64,000 nt of DNA from positions 1 to 64,000 of the forward strand of contig CANLNQ010000004.1 in assembly GCA_947492525.1 (NCBI GenBank), in the 5' to 3' direction. This stretch comes from an uncultured Granulosicoccus sp. Lineage in GTDB: Bacteria > Pseudomonadota > Gammaproteobacteria > Granulosicoccales > Granulosicoccaceae. The notes beneath the pieces were generated by a model. That model made no database searches, was not told where the DNA came from, and saw nothing but the letters and a program-made list of their open reading frames with translations. Positions within the stretch are counted from its first letter, which is position 1. The number at the start of each line of letters is the position of its first letter. The position numbers and the translations under genes are program-made. Below, one piece after another: positions 19,248 through 28,117 of the stretch.

Positions 19248-21113
19248 TCAGTCATTGGCCGGTGTGTCTGGTGGGAAAACCGGTAGCTTGTAGACCTCGA
19301 CAATTTCCTTGCGGCCCTTGAGCTTCTGCTGCCCTGCAGAGACTGTCGTGAAATCGGTTCCGAGCCTCGATTGCGTTTCAGCGCTGATCAGAATGGCAAC
19401 TTCGGTACCTGCCGGATAGAGTTGCTTGCCCAGCTGTTCGAGCCGCTGTCCGATATTGACGGTATCGCCGATCAAGGTGTAATTGATTCTTCCCGGCGAG
19501 CCGATGTTGCCAACGGTGGCTTTGCCAGTGTGGATACCAATGCGCAGATAGACCGGCTCATCGCCTCGCGCTTCGCGTTGCTTGTTGTCCGCGTGAAGAG
19601 AGCGAGCTATGGCCAAAGCCGCTCGGCAGGCTCTCTCGGCACTGTCCTGCTGCAACTCTGGCGCTCCCCAGAAGGCCATCACGGCATCGCCGATGAACTT
19701 GTCGATCGTGCCTTGCTCGGACTCGATGCAATCGGCGACCAGTGAAAAGTGATGATTGACGAACGTTGCGACATCAGAGGCTGACATACCCTCGGAAATC
19801 GACGAAAAGCCCACGATATCGGTAAACATGACGGTGACTTCGCGTGCCGCCGAACTGGTTTTTTCGTCACGGGTGTTTCTGATGAGTCGCTCTACCAGCT
19901 TCTTTGGAACATACAGTTCGAACCACCGCAAGGCTCGCAGCATGGAATTGAAGGCAATGGATTGATCGTTCAGTTCACGAAATACACTGCCGGGGAGTTG
20001 GTCGACGCGTGAGACGTCGAGGTCGCGGATCTGACCGGCAGCGCTCGAAAAGCGCACGATCGGTTGTGCGATCCGGTGACCGAGAAAAATGGCAGCCAAC
20101 AGTGAGACAAGCAGTGTCACGATGCCCGCGATCAAGGCCGCACTCATGCGCTGTATCTCCTTGATCGAATCATTGGCCTGAAAATACGCACCGATGATCA
20201 TCGGTTCCGGACCGAAGCCTTCGACGCTTCTATAGACAAATGCATAGTGCTCATTGAAGAGTTCCATGAAATGGCTGGAGATCATCTGGGGGTTTGTTTG
20301 CGGCATTTCGCGACGGCCAGCTGGCTGCCAGATCGATGCCAGCACCGGATCCGCGAAAGATGCAAGCAATGGCAGTGGATGTTCGGTCGTACGCCCGGGA
20401 TAGCCGTCGATCAGTGACCAGTGTGCCAGTACCTCGTTACGACCGTAGAGAATGAAGCTTTTACCCTCGGTTCTGACACCGTGCTGGTCAATGAAATTGG
20501 ACAGGCCTTCGATGGAGGTCACGGCACCGACAGCGCCGATGAATTCGCCATCCCGAGTCACCGGGTGAAAGCGGTTGAGATAGGTTTTCTGAAATCGTTC
20601 GCGCCACACGGGAGCGCCCCACCTGGGGCCGCTGCGAAGGTCTTCCAGATTGACTTGATCCGGAGGTCTTTCCGATTGATCGATCTCCGTTGTCTCGACC
20701 TTGCCGGTTTCCCGGTTTCGGCGAGCGATATGCGCTTTCTGATCGATATCGATGTAGAGAATCGCTTCGATCTGTTGCGCTCCTGCCAGCGCGCCGGTCA
20801 GCAAGGAGTTCAGTATGGTCGTGTTGCTCGCGTCGACATTGGCGTCCCCTATCTGCCGGGCCAGAAAACGCGTCAGGTCCTCGGCCGGTCGGAGGTGCTT
20901 GGTGAACTGACTGACGTCGGCAGCAACGGACTGCTCTGCATTGAACTTGAGAAGATCGAAGGTATTCTTCTGCGCCAGCCAGACACCGACGCCAAACACC
21001 ACGCCCACGGCCACCAGTACCAGTGTGCCGATAGCGGTTGCCAGCGTGATCGTGATCGGCACCTGTCCATACCAGCGGGACAACATCCTGAGGTAGGTAC
21101 GTTTGTTCACCAT
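19248..21113 (-). CDS. Membrane-bound class III adenylate/guanylate cyclase
   Basis: About 621 residues: membrane helix 1 (about 18-47), a large periplasmic sensor domain (about 48-325, probably Cache-like), membrane helix 2 (about 330-352), HAMP, then a class III cyclase domain (about 420-600). The two metal aspartates are in VMFTDIVGFS and KFIGDAVMAFWG. The transition-state pair N-x3-R is in GDTVNIGQRLE. Lys before IGD and the TLIGD segment suggest ATP rather than GTP, but this is not certain. Start ATG 21113 chosen for a compact N terminus; a TTG at 21173 also is in frame. It lies about 120 bp downstream of the adenine deaminase gene on the same strand and might be read through. Confidence 0.87.
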   Translation of the reverse strand: MVNKRTYLRMLSRWYGQVPITITLATAIGTLVLVAVGVVFGVGVWLAQKNTFDLLKFNAEQSVAADVSQFTKHLRPAEDLTRFLARQIGDANVDASNTTILNSLLTGALAGAQQIEAILYIDIDQKAHIARRNRETGKVETTEIDQSERPPDQVNLEDLRSGPRWGAPVWRERFQKTYLNRFHPVTRDGEFIGAVGAVTSIEGLSNFIDQHGVRTEGKSFILYGRNEVLAHWSLIDGYPGRTTEHPLPLLASFADPVLASIWQPAGRREMPQTNPQMISSHFMELFNEHYAFVYRSVEGFGPEPMIIGAYFQANDSIKEIQRMSAALIAGIVTLLVSLLAAIFLGHRIAQPIVRFSSAAGQIRDLDVSRVDQLPGSVFRELNDQSIAFNSMLRALRWFELYVPKKLVERLIRNTRDEKTSSAAREVTVMFTDIVGFSSISEGMSASDVATFVNHHFSLVADCIESEQGTIDKFIGDAVMAFWGAPELQQDSAERACRAALAIARSLHADNKQREARGDEPVYLRIGIHTGKATVGNIGSPGRINYTLIGDTVNIGQRLEQLGKQLYPAGTEVAILISAETQSRLGTDFTTVSAGQQKLKGRKEIVEVYKLPVFPPDTPAND

Positions 21114-21233
21114 GGGGCAGAGGCAGGCCTGTTTATCATGAGGGCGCCAGCCTCCCTGCTGGTTGTCAGTCAATCCTCACTGAGTCTAGGCGACTGGAGG
21201 CGGGTGTGGGTATCAGTTTCGCAAAAGTCTGTA

Positions 21234-23135
21234 TCAGGAAGTAACAGTGGCCACCATGCCGGGCGTCAGAATGGGTGGCAGACTCGCCGATCCCAGCGCG
21301 TGGTCGGCAATGCCGCGGTCGGTAAGATGCGGCCCGGCATTGCAGGCCAGCGTTGCGCCGAAGCAGGCCTTGAAGACCAGATAGGGGGGCTGCCAGTCAA
21401 CCACCTTGTCCATCGCTTTTCGCAGAGCCACAAACTGCGTTGAAATCGGCTCGAGATGGGCATCCGATATCAGACCGGACAGCGGAAGCGCCAGAGTGGC
21501 GACCAACTGCCCGTCAATGGCTACTGCCATGCCTCCCTGCATGTCGATGACGGCATTGCAGGCCGCAGCCATGTCCTGCTCGTTGCCACCAAAGGCCGTC
21601 AGGTTGTGGCTGTCGTGGGATACCGTGCTGGCGAAGGCGCCCCTCCACTGACCCCAGGCAGTCAGATAGGCCAATCGTGGTCTGGCTTCGGCAAGGCCAT
21701 GTCGATGAGTCACTGCCATCAGCGTGACACCCTCGGGTACTTCAACAACGCCATCGATCACGCGCGCGGTAACACTGCCATGCTGAGTGAAGCGCGGCTG
21801 ATGAATGGTTCGCACTGTCACGATACGCTCCTCGGCGCAAGCGTGGCTGCCAGCCTCTGTCTCGCTGCCGGTCTCTGTCTCGCTGCCGGTTTCTGCTTCG
21901 CTGTCGGTCTCTGCTTCGCTGCCAGTCTCTGCGTCAACACGAAGGCGAAAATCGTCGGCGGTCAGCGGGTGAACCTTGACAGATGAGCGCAGCGGCTGGG
22001 TCTCGATGGTTTCGGGCTCAGTCAGGCAGCGCCCTTGCAGCGCCACTGTCAGACCGTTGCAGATCACTCGTTGGCAGTTCAGGTTTTCCAGTGTATCCAC
22101 CAGTGAGAGGTCGGCTCGGCGACCGGCCGCCAACAGCCCCAGGTCGGGTCGTGACAGCCTCACGGCAGCGTTGTAGGTCGCGGCTCGTAAAGCCCAGCTT
22201 GCTGGCATGCCGTAGCGAATGAGGCGACGAACGACATCATCGAGCCCTCCTGCCTGGAACAGGTCATCGGGAAAGACATCATCGGTGCACAGGGTCAGAC
22301 TGCCCGGCAGGTGACCCAGTTCGTTCAGTGCTGCCACACATTCCGGCAGCAAGTGATCATGTGAGCCACGTAATTCGATACCCAGGCCGGCTCGCAATTT
22401 GTGCATCAGATCATCGGCCGAGGTGATTTCGTGATCGGTACTCACACCCGCCGCCATGAACGCATTGAGCTGCGCGCCTTGCAGGCTGCGAGCATGTCCG
22501 AAAACCGGTTTGCCGGACTCCAGGCCTGCCTGCACGATACCGCTCATGCGCGGTTCACGCTCGATGACGCCCTGCATGTTCATGACTTCGGCAATGCCAG
22601 CAATGTCTGGTCTGGCCAGTAGCGTCTGCAGTGTCTCGGGCGTGAAATCGGCACCAGCCAGCTCCAGGCCAGGGGCAGATGGTACACACGATGGTGCCAG
22701 CACGATGACTCGCAAGTCCAGATCACGGGTCGCGTCGATGGCCCAATCCACGCCTGCAAGGCCATGCACATTGCCCAGTTCGTGCGGATCCCAGACAATG
22801 CTGGTGACGCCACGCGGGAGCACGGCATTGGCATAGGTCTGCGGTGTGACCATGGAACTTTCGATATGCATATGCGTATCGATCAGGCCGGGAATCGCGA
22901 TCAGGCCGGTGGCATCAATCACTTCGCCAGCATCAGAGTGCAAGCCTGGCGCATGTACGCTGGCAATCAACGGACCGACAAGACCTATATCTGCCTGCCT
23001 GATCTCGCCCGTGATCGCGTCGAAAACCTGTCCGTTCAGAACGAGAACATCGAAAGGAGCATCGCCTCTCGCCGCAGCCACGGCGCGATCCCGAAGCTGC
23101 CGATCGTTCAGGTCCTGAGGTTCATGTCGGGTCAT
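21234..23135 (-). CDS. ade: Adenine deaminase
   Basis: 633 residues of the Ade/YicP amidohydrolase family (adenine + H2O to hypoxanthine + NH3). Metal-site motifs include PGLIDTHMHIESSMV (about 80-95), VWDPHELGNVHG, GHARSL and STDHEITSADD. The C-terminal domain contains the family segment TVSHDSHNLTAFGGN. Between the catalytic and C-terminal parts (about residues 400-430) sits an extra acidic repeat made of six-residue units (D/E)-A/T-E-T-G/D-S, absent from typical Ade (just under 600 residues). It is last in, or just behind, the purine uptake operon, 71 bp after the nucleoside hydrolase gene. Confidence 0.93.
   Translation of the reverse strand: MTRHEPQDLNDRQLRDRAVAAARGDAPFDVLVLNGQVFDAITGEIRQADIGLVGPLIASVHAPGLHSDAGEVIDATGLIAIPGLIDTHMHIESSMVTPQTYANAVLPRGVTSIVWDPHELGNVHGLAGVDWAIDATRDLDLRVIVLAPSCVPSAPGLELAGADFTPETLQTLLARPDIAGIAEVMNMQGVIEREPRMSGIVQAGLESGKPVFGHARSLQGAQLNAFMAAGVSTDHEITSADDLMHKLRAGLGIELRGSHDHLLPECVAALNELGHLPGSLTLCTDDVFPDDLFQAGGLDDVVRRLIRYGMPASWALRAATYNAAVRLSRPDLGLLAAGRRADLSLVDTLENLNCQRVICNGLTVALQGRCLTEPETIETQPLRSSVKVHPLTADDFRLRVDAETGSEAETDSEAETGSETETGSETEAGSHACAEERIVTVRTIHQPRFTQHGSVTARVIDGVVEVPEGVTLMAVTHRHGLAEARPRLAYLTAWGQWRGAFASTVSHDSHNLTAFGGNEQDMAAACNAVIDMQGGMAVAIDGQLVATLALPLSGLISDAHLEPISTQFVALRKAMDKVVDWQPPYLVFKACFGATLACNAGPHLTDRGIADHALGSASLPPILTPGMVATVTS
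21846..21935. repeat. 18-bp tandem repeat inside ade, five copies
   Basis: Five units of 18 bp (first unit begins GCTGCCAGCCTCTGTCTC) with small substitutions between copies. They encode an acidic Glu-Thr-Gly-Ser-rich loop on the minus strand. The period is a multiple of three, so length variants would stay in frame. Confidence 0.85.
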
Positions 23136-23206
23136 CTGGCCATTGTCCTGTTCAGGTATTCAGGTTTCTGATCATGTGGCTGCATCCACTTTGCACGGCA
23201 ACACGG

Positions 23207-24151
23207 TCACGGTGCCGTGGCTGCGTCCAATAGAGCGTCCATGAGTCGAGCCTTGAGTGTGTCGGGATCTTTCACCTTCACGATTTCGTGGGGGGAGGCG
23301 AGTGAGGGAGTTTTCGAGATCACCGTCTGTCCCTCGCGTTCATCGTCGTCGCAGCAGAGCTCGATACGCACCTCCTGTCCATCGAAGCACTCCGGCAACA
23401 CCAGGGCTGCAGCGGCAACCGGGTCATAGAGGGCCATGCTTGCACGACCACGGGACAGTCCGATATCGAGATAGCCCGCCATCAGATCATGCAGGAGACG
23501 ACCTCTTGCCGTGCGGATTCGCGACAAGGGTCGAAGGTCTTCCGGCAGGAGTTGTACCTGCCGACAGGCTTCCAGATCAATCATGCGTACCGGAATTCCC
23601 GCGGACATCACCGTGGCGGCGGCCCTGGCATCGGCCCAGGCGTTGAATTCCGCGAAAGGTGTCTGATTACCGCGAGCCGTCGCACCGCCCATCCAGGTCA
23701 GCCCCTGGATGCGCTGAGCCAGTTCCGGCGCTTGCAGGCACAGTGCGGCAATATTGCTCAAGGGCCCCAGAGCCAGCACCTGTGGATTGGCAGGGGCATT
23801 CGCGAGCCATGTCATGAGTGCGTCCAGTGCCGATATCTCGGGTGGCAACGGGGCTACCCTGGGCAAGAGCGCGCCACGCGAGGGCAAACCGCTGGCTCCG
23901 AGCACGTGATGGGCTGTTCGGCACTCACCGTTGAATGACAAGGCAGCGCCCTTGTGCCAGGGGCTGATCCAGTCAAAGGCTTCGGAGAAGCCCGCAGCAT
24001 TCATTTCCACCTGTGCCAGTCTTGCACAGCCGAACGAGAGTGACTGTGCAACCGGGATGACGCCGGCATGCCGCAGATACAAGAGCGCGTGGATGTCATC
24101 CACGCCCATGTCCGTGTCAACCCAGACGGTGTGTGGTGCCGGGTCTGTCAT
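23207..24151 (-). CDS. Nucleoside hydrolase (inosine-uridine preferring family)
   Basis: 314 residues. The Ca2+-binding aspartate cluster of nucleoside hydrolases is at the N terminus (VDTDMGVDD, about 10-18). Further family segments are LALGPLSNIAAL and WMGGATARGNQTPFAEFNAWADARAA. The enzyme cleaves the N-glycosidic bond of nucleosides to base and ribose. Its ATG overlaps the end of the ABC ATPase gene (ATGA), so it is translationally coupled to the transporter. With adenine deaminase downstream, a route nucleoside to adenine to hypoxanthine is suggested. Base preference is inferred only from this context. Confidence 0.9.
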   Translation of the reverse strand: MTDPAPHTVWVDTDMGVDDIHALLYLRHAGVIPVAQSLSFGCARLAQVEMNAAGFSEAFDWISPWHKGAALSFNGECRTAHHVLGASGLPSRGALLPRVAPLPPEISALDALMTWLANAPANPQVLALGPLSNIAALCLQAPELAQRIQGLTWMGGATARGNQTPFAEFNAWADARAAATVMSAGIPVRMIDLEACRQVQLLPEDLRPLSRIRTARGRLLHDLMAGYLDIGLSRGRASMALYDPVAAAALVLPECFDGQEVRIELCCDDDEREGQTVISKTPSLASPHEIVKVKDPDTLKARLMDALLDAATAP

Positions 24152-25206
24152 GACAGGCTCGACAATGATACGGCCTTGTCAATCGGCAAGTCGAAACAGA
24201 CATCACTGCCCGCGTGAAAGGCGGGCAAATCTGCGTTCACGTCCGCCCGCACCGGACCCAGCTCGGTCTGCAGCAGATATTCACGCACGGTACCGGCAAA
24301 GGCACTGCCGACGATGGTTCCCTGATAGTTGCCACGGCCCAGCACCACACTGGCCGGACGCCAGGCCAGCCCGTCGGTATCAGGGAGTGCTTGCGCAGGT
24401 GTTTGCAGCGGCAGAGGCGCAGGAGCCGGATTGGTCGGGTCGGATGGGCTGTTGACCGATAGCCGGTGGAGATCGGACGTGGAAAAGATGTTTTCGAAGC
24501 CGACGAAGTCGGCCACGAACCGTGTGGTGGGGTGGTTGTAGATCTGCTCCGGAGTACCGATCTGTTCCACGCGTCCCTGATTCATGACAACGATCCGGTC
24601 AGCCAGTGACAGTGCCTCTACCTGGTCATGCGTGACGAAGATCATGGTCAGCCCGGTCTGCTTCTGCACGCGTTGCAATTCACTGCGCATCTCCAGTCGA
24701 AGTCGCGCATCGAGGTTGGAAAGAGGTTCGTCCAGCAACAACACCTTGGGGTCCATGACCAGTGCACGTGCCAGCGCCACCCTCTGCTGCTGTCCGCCGG
24801 AGAGCTCGGCCGGCATGCGTGTTGCGAATTCGGTCAGGCCCACGATGGACAAACCCTCTTCCACACGCGCTTGCAAATCCTGTCTGGCCATTCGTTTCAA
24901 GCGCAGCCCGAAGGCCACGTTCTCGGCCACACTCAGATGCGGAAACAGGGCGTAGGATTGAAACACCATGCCCACATTGCGCTTGTTGGCTGGCGTGCGG
25001 GTGATGTCGCGAGCGTCCAGGCGTATCTGTCCGGCGCGTGATTTCATCAAACCGGCGATGGCGCGCATGGTGGTGCTCTTGCCACATCCCGAGGGGCCCA
25101 GGAAGGCAACCAGTTCACCCCGGCTGACAGAGAGGTCCAGCGACTCGACAGCAATGGATTTTCCATAGGCCAGCGTCAGTGACTCGAGCTGCAGGAAATC
25201 AGACAT
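24148..25206 (-). CDS. ABC transporter ATP-binding protein (PotA-like)
   Basis: 352 residues. Walker A GPSGCGKST (about 37-45), Q-loop VFQSYALFPHLSV, signature LSGGQQQRVALAR, Walker B VLLLDEP and the H-loop FVTHDQ are all present. The C-terminal part (about 240-352) is a TOBE-type regulatory domain. Family members energise spermidine/putrescine, iron or thiamine importers, so the family alone does not name a cargo. The gene overlaps the permease gene upstream by 8 bp and the nucleoside hydrolase by 4 bp. Confidence 0.92.
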   Translation of the reverse strand: MSDFLQLESLTLAYGKSIAVESLDLSVSRGELVAFLGPSGCGKSTTMRAIAGLMKSRAGQIRLDARDITRTPANKRNVGMVFQSYALFPHLSVAENVAFGLRLKRMARQDLQARVEEGLSIVGLTEFATRMPAELSGGQQQRVALARALVMDPKVLLLDEPLSNLDARLRLEMRSELQRVQKQTGLTMIFVTHDQVEALSLADRIVVMNQGRVEQIGTPEQIYNHPTTRFVADFVGFENIFSTSDLHRLSVNSPSDPTNPAPAPLPLQTPAQALPDTDGLAWRPASVVLGRGNYQGTIVGSAFAGTVREYLLQTELGPVRADVNADLPAFHAGSDVCFDLPIDKAVSLSSLS

Positions 25207-25978
25207 AACGTGAGAATCCGAGAAAGCGTTCAGCCAGAAACACGATGGCGATGGACAGAAAGGCCAGCAGTGCGGCGAGCGCCGCCACTGACGGGTCGTA
25301 GGTGGTCTCCAGATAGGAGATCATGTCGATGGGCAGTGTACGTACGCCGGGGCCGGAGAGAAACAGCGAGACCGGCACCTGATTGAAACTGGTGACAAAA
25401 CCCAGAATGAAGGCTGCCAGGATACCGCTTCTGATATTGGGCAGAACAACTCGAAAGAAAGCGCCGAGGCGGGATGCGCCAAGCAGTACGGCAGCCTCTT
25501 CGATGTCACTGCGCAGATTGTTCAATGAGGCAGAAACCACACGTACGGCATACGGCAGGACAAGCGCGGTATGCGCGGCAAACAGGGCGGTGACGACCTC
25601 CACATCCAGTGGCACCACCAGGTATCGCAGCAATGCCAGACCGACAATGATTCCCGGTACGATGATGGGTGCCGAGACAACGGTGCGCAGGGTCTCGGCA
25701 AAGGGCAGTTTGTAGCGCGCCAGCGCGTAGGCAATCGGTACACCCAGAAACAGTGCTGCCAGCGTACCGAAAACGGCCAATGCCATGGACAGGGCGAAGC
25801 TGTCGCGAAAACTGTCTATCTGGAAGACCTTGATGACCCAGCGAAATGACAGACCCTGCGGGGGGAATGCCAGCGATTCGCCAGCCGACAGCCCGGCTGC
25901 AACGATGATGAAAAAGGGGCCGATCAGAAACAGCAAGACCAGCGTCAGCACCAGGTACTGCAGGACGCGACCGTTCAT
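25199..25978 (-). CDS. ABC transporter permease (PotC-like)
   Basis: 259 residues, six membrane helices. The EAA loop for ATPase docking is at about 160-180 (EEAAVLLGASRLGAFFRVVLPNIRSG). Overlaps the PotB-like permease by 4 bp upstream and the ATPase by 8 bp downstream. Forms a heterodimeric inner-membrane channel with the preceding permease. Confidence 0.92.
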   Translation of the reverse strand: MNGRVLQYLVLTLVLLFLIGPFFIIVAAGLSAGESLAFPPQGLSFRWVIKVFQIDSFRDSFALSMALAVFGTLAALFLGVPIAYALARYKLPFAETLRTVVSAPIIVPGIIVGLALLRYLVVPLDVEVVTALFAAHTALVLPYAVRVVSASLNNLRSDIEEAAVLLGASRLGAFFRVVLPNIRSGILAAFILGFVTSFNQVPVSLFLSGPGVRTLPIDMISYLETTYDPSVAALAALLAFLSIAIVFLAERFLGFSRYV

Positions 25979-26802
25979 CGGGAAGCTCGGGCTGTGGCCA
26001 GCCGTTTGAGTAACAGATTGGCACAGAAACTCATGACGATCAGTATCATGGCGATGATGCTGGCTGATGCGAAGTCATTGGCAACCGTGACCCGCTGATA
26101 CAGCAAGGTCTCCAGCATGAGTACCTTGGAGCCGCCGAGAATGGCAGGCGTGATGAAAGCTGTCAGAGAGCCCGTGAACACGAGGGTGCCGCCGATGACC
26201 AGGCCTTCGCGAGTCAGTGGCAGGATGACCTTCCAGAAGACTTGCAGCGAGTTGGCACCCAGTACCCGTGCTGCGGGTACGGCATCGTCCGGCATGTTTT
26301 CCAGAGCACTGCACAAGGACAGGATCATCAACGGCAGAAACAGTTGCAGAAGGCCGATGAACACGGCCGTTTCGGTAAACAGGAAACGAATGGGTTCATC
26401 GCTCAGACCGATCGTCGTCAAGGCCTGATTGACGATACCGGTTCTGCCCAGAATCACGATCCATGCGTAGGTACGGGCAACCGGGGAAATCATCAAGGGT
26501 AGAATGACGAGGCCGATCATGCGGCCTCTGGATTGCGGCGACAGGGATACGATACTCCAGGCTGCCGCATAACCGATGATGGCCGCCACGACGGTGACCA
26601 TTGCCCCCAGCTTCAGAGTACGAAAGAAAACGACCCGATTGCGTTCACTGGAAAAGAACTCGATATAGGGCGCCAGACTCCAGCCATCCACGCCCTGAAA
26701 TCCTTCGCCCAGCAGGATGCCGACAGGCAGCAGGAATACCAGGGCTGCAAACAGCACCCCTGGCAGTACCAGTGCCAGTCCTTCCAGTCGATTGTCGAAC
26801 AT
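25975..26802 (-). CDS. ABC transporter permease (PotB-like)
   Basis: 275 residues with six predicted membrane helices and an EAA loop (VPAARVLGANSLQVFWKVILPLTREG, about 175-200). The N-terminal sequence LEGLALVLPGVLFAALVFLLPV is typical of PotB/PotH-type subunits. It lies 47 bp after the solute-binding protein gene and overlaps the next permease by 4 bp. Confidence 0.92.
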   Translation of the reverse strand: MFDNRLEGLALVLPGVLFAALVFLLPVGILLGEGFQGVDGWSLAPYIEFFSSERNRVVFFRTLKLGAMVTVVAAIIGYAAAWSIVSLSPQSRGRMIGLVILPLMISPVARTYAWIVILGRTGIVNQALTTIGLSDEPIRFLFTETAVFIGLLQLFLPLMILSLCSALENMPDDAVPAARVLGANSLQVFWKVILPLTREGLVIGGTLVFTGSLTAFITPAILGGSKVLMLETLLYQRVTVANDFASASIIAMILIVMSFCANLLLKRLATARASR

Positions 26803-26849
26803 GGTCAGTCAGTCTGTGCGTCGTGGTGGCAGTGTTGCGTTTTTCTGCT

Positions 26850-27944
26850 TCACTGAGTGACGCTGTTGTTCCAGGATTCCAGCCACTGCTCACGATTGTC
26901 GAGAATGATGTCCGGTGCCAGCAGATCAAGCGTGCTTACCGTGTCTGCGCCATACGTCAGGTTGGCAGCGATTTCGTCACTGACTTCGACTTCGGCATTG
27001 GCCGGGCTGTCAACCAGCGCTTCGGCCAGTGCAGTCTGGATCTCGGTGGAAAGCCAGAAATCCATGAATTGATAGGCAAGGTCTTCATTCTTGGCGCCCT
27101 TGGTCAGGATCATGACATTCATGCCGCCAGTCTGACCTTCGCTGGGCGTGGCCCATGCCAGTGGCAGGTCCATCTTGGTGTACGCACCCCAGGCAAAGCG
27201 ACCAATGGGCGCCGCCAGAATCTCTTCCTGTTGCATCAACTGTGCAACCTGCGAGGAACGCTCATAGAAGGTCACGATATCGTCGGCGTGTTCGGCAACC
27301 GCCGCGATGGGTGCTGCCAGCGTGCTGTCAGTTTCGCCCATGGCCTTGCCCAGCATGTACAGCGCCGGTGGTCCCTGGTTGGTCGAGACGTTGGGAAAGG
27401 CGACACGGCCCTTTATCTCTTCCTTGAACAGGTCTTGCCAGCTATCGATGCTGACCTTGTCTGTACGGTAGACGATCGAGGTTGCATAGAAGGTGTAGCC
27501 GATTCCCAGATGATCACCCAGGGGGTCCTTGGCGATGTCGTAGAGCTTGCCGTGGTTGCTCAGGCGGGATACATCGATGGCCTGGGTGATGCCCTTGCGA
27601 CTGGCCGACAGGGCATCATGGGTGGACATGACAGCCATATCGATTTCAGGGTCGTCCTTGCGGGCCTCCAGCTTTGCCAGCCGCTCCACACTATTGCCGG
27701 TTTCCACGATGAGTTCGCAATCACACTGCGCTTCAAAGGGCTTGTAGACGATTTCCGAGAAGGCATCCTGAGCAAAGCCATACACCGAAATGACCAGTTG
27801 CTGATCAGCAGCGCGTGCAGCCGGGGAAAGGGATGCAACGATCCCTGCCAAAGCGAGGACAGAGCCTGCCATGGCGCTGCTTGCGCGAACTCTGCCTGAT
27901 CGGGCAGGCAAGTGACAAACGGAAGTATGCGAATCAGATGACAT
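26850..27944 (-). CDS. ABC transporter solute-binding protein (PotD/PotF-like)
   Basis: About 364 residues. A long signal peptide (hydrophobic core AMAGSVLALAGIVASL, cleavage near ARA-AD) is followed by a two-lobed periplasmic binding protein fold: VISVYGFAQDAFSEIVYKPF, later GIGYTFYATSIVYRTDKV and PSEGQTGGMNVMILTKGAKN. Start ATG at 27944 has GAGG 10 bases upstream; an in-frame ATG further upstream (27998) is less likely. First gene of the purine operon. Its co-occurrence with nucleoside hydrolase and adenine deaminase suggests a purine nucleoside or base ligand rather than a polyamine; this is inference. Confidence 0.88.
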   Translation of the reverse strand: MSSDSHTSVCHLPARSGRVRASSAMAGSVLALAGIVASLSPAARAADQQLVISVYGFAQDAFSEIVYKPFEAQCDCELIVETGNSVERLAKLEARKDDPEIDMAVMSTHDALSASRKGITQAIDVSRLSNHGKLYDIAKDPLGDHLGIGYTFYATSIVYRTDKVSIDSWQDLFKEEIKGRVAFPNVSTNQGPPALYMLGKAMGETDSTLAAPIAAVAEHADDIVTFYERSSQVAQLMQQEEILAAPIGRFAWGAYTKMDLPLAWATPSEGQTGGMNVMILTKGAKNEDLAYQFMDFWLSTEIQTALAEALVDSPANAEVEVSDEIAANLTYGADTVSTLDLLAPDIILDNREQWLESWNNSVTQ

Positions 27945-28071
27945 GTCGGATGATCCTCGGCAGAGCAGGTGGGTGAGGTTTGAACGATACCACAGCAATG
28001 ATCGGCTTCCGGGTCGACGATTTCAGGTGGAAAGGCCCCGGGAATCTGCAAGACAATTCAGTGTTCAAGGC

Positions 28072-28106
28072 GTATGGTGGTTGCACGAAATCGGTGCAGC
28101 ACATAC
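28072..28106 (+). promoter_or_regulatory. Hairpin just upstream of the 5-formyl-THF cyclo-ligase start
   Basis: Inner stem GTTGCAC / GTGCAGC (28080-28086 with 28094-28100, one G-T wobble) closes a 7-base loop GAAATCG. Outer arms GTATG / CATAC (28072-28076, 28102-28106) extend it. It ends two bases before the GGA of the ribosome-binding site, so it could affect translation. No known riboswitch recognised. Confidence 0.4.
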
Positions 28107-28117
28107 CGGAATAGCGC

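Noticed and set aside
20421-21443. 340-codon plus-strand open frame
   Set aside because: It lies antisense to the cyclase, whose catalytic motifs are intact, and the end of ade; no recognisable protein features.
26601-27899. 432-codon plus-strand open frame
   Set aside because: Antisense to the solute-binding protein and permease; composition of a shadow frame in GC-rich DNA.
27945-28117. 6S RNA upstream of the 5-formyl-THF cyclo-ligase, its place in many gammaproteobacteria
   Set aside because: The gap is too short with the promoters it must hold, and I could not find the long closing stem and open central bubble.
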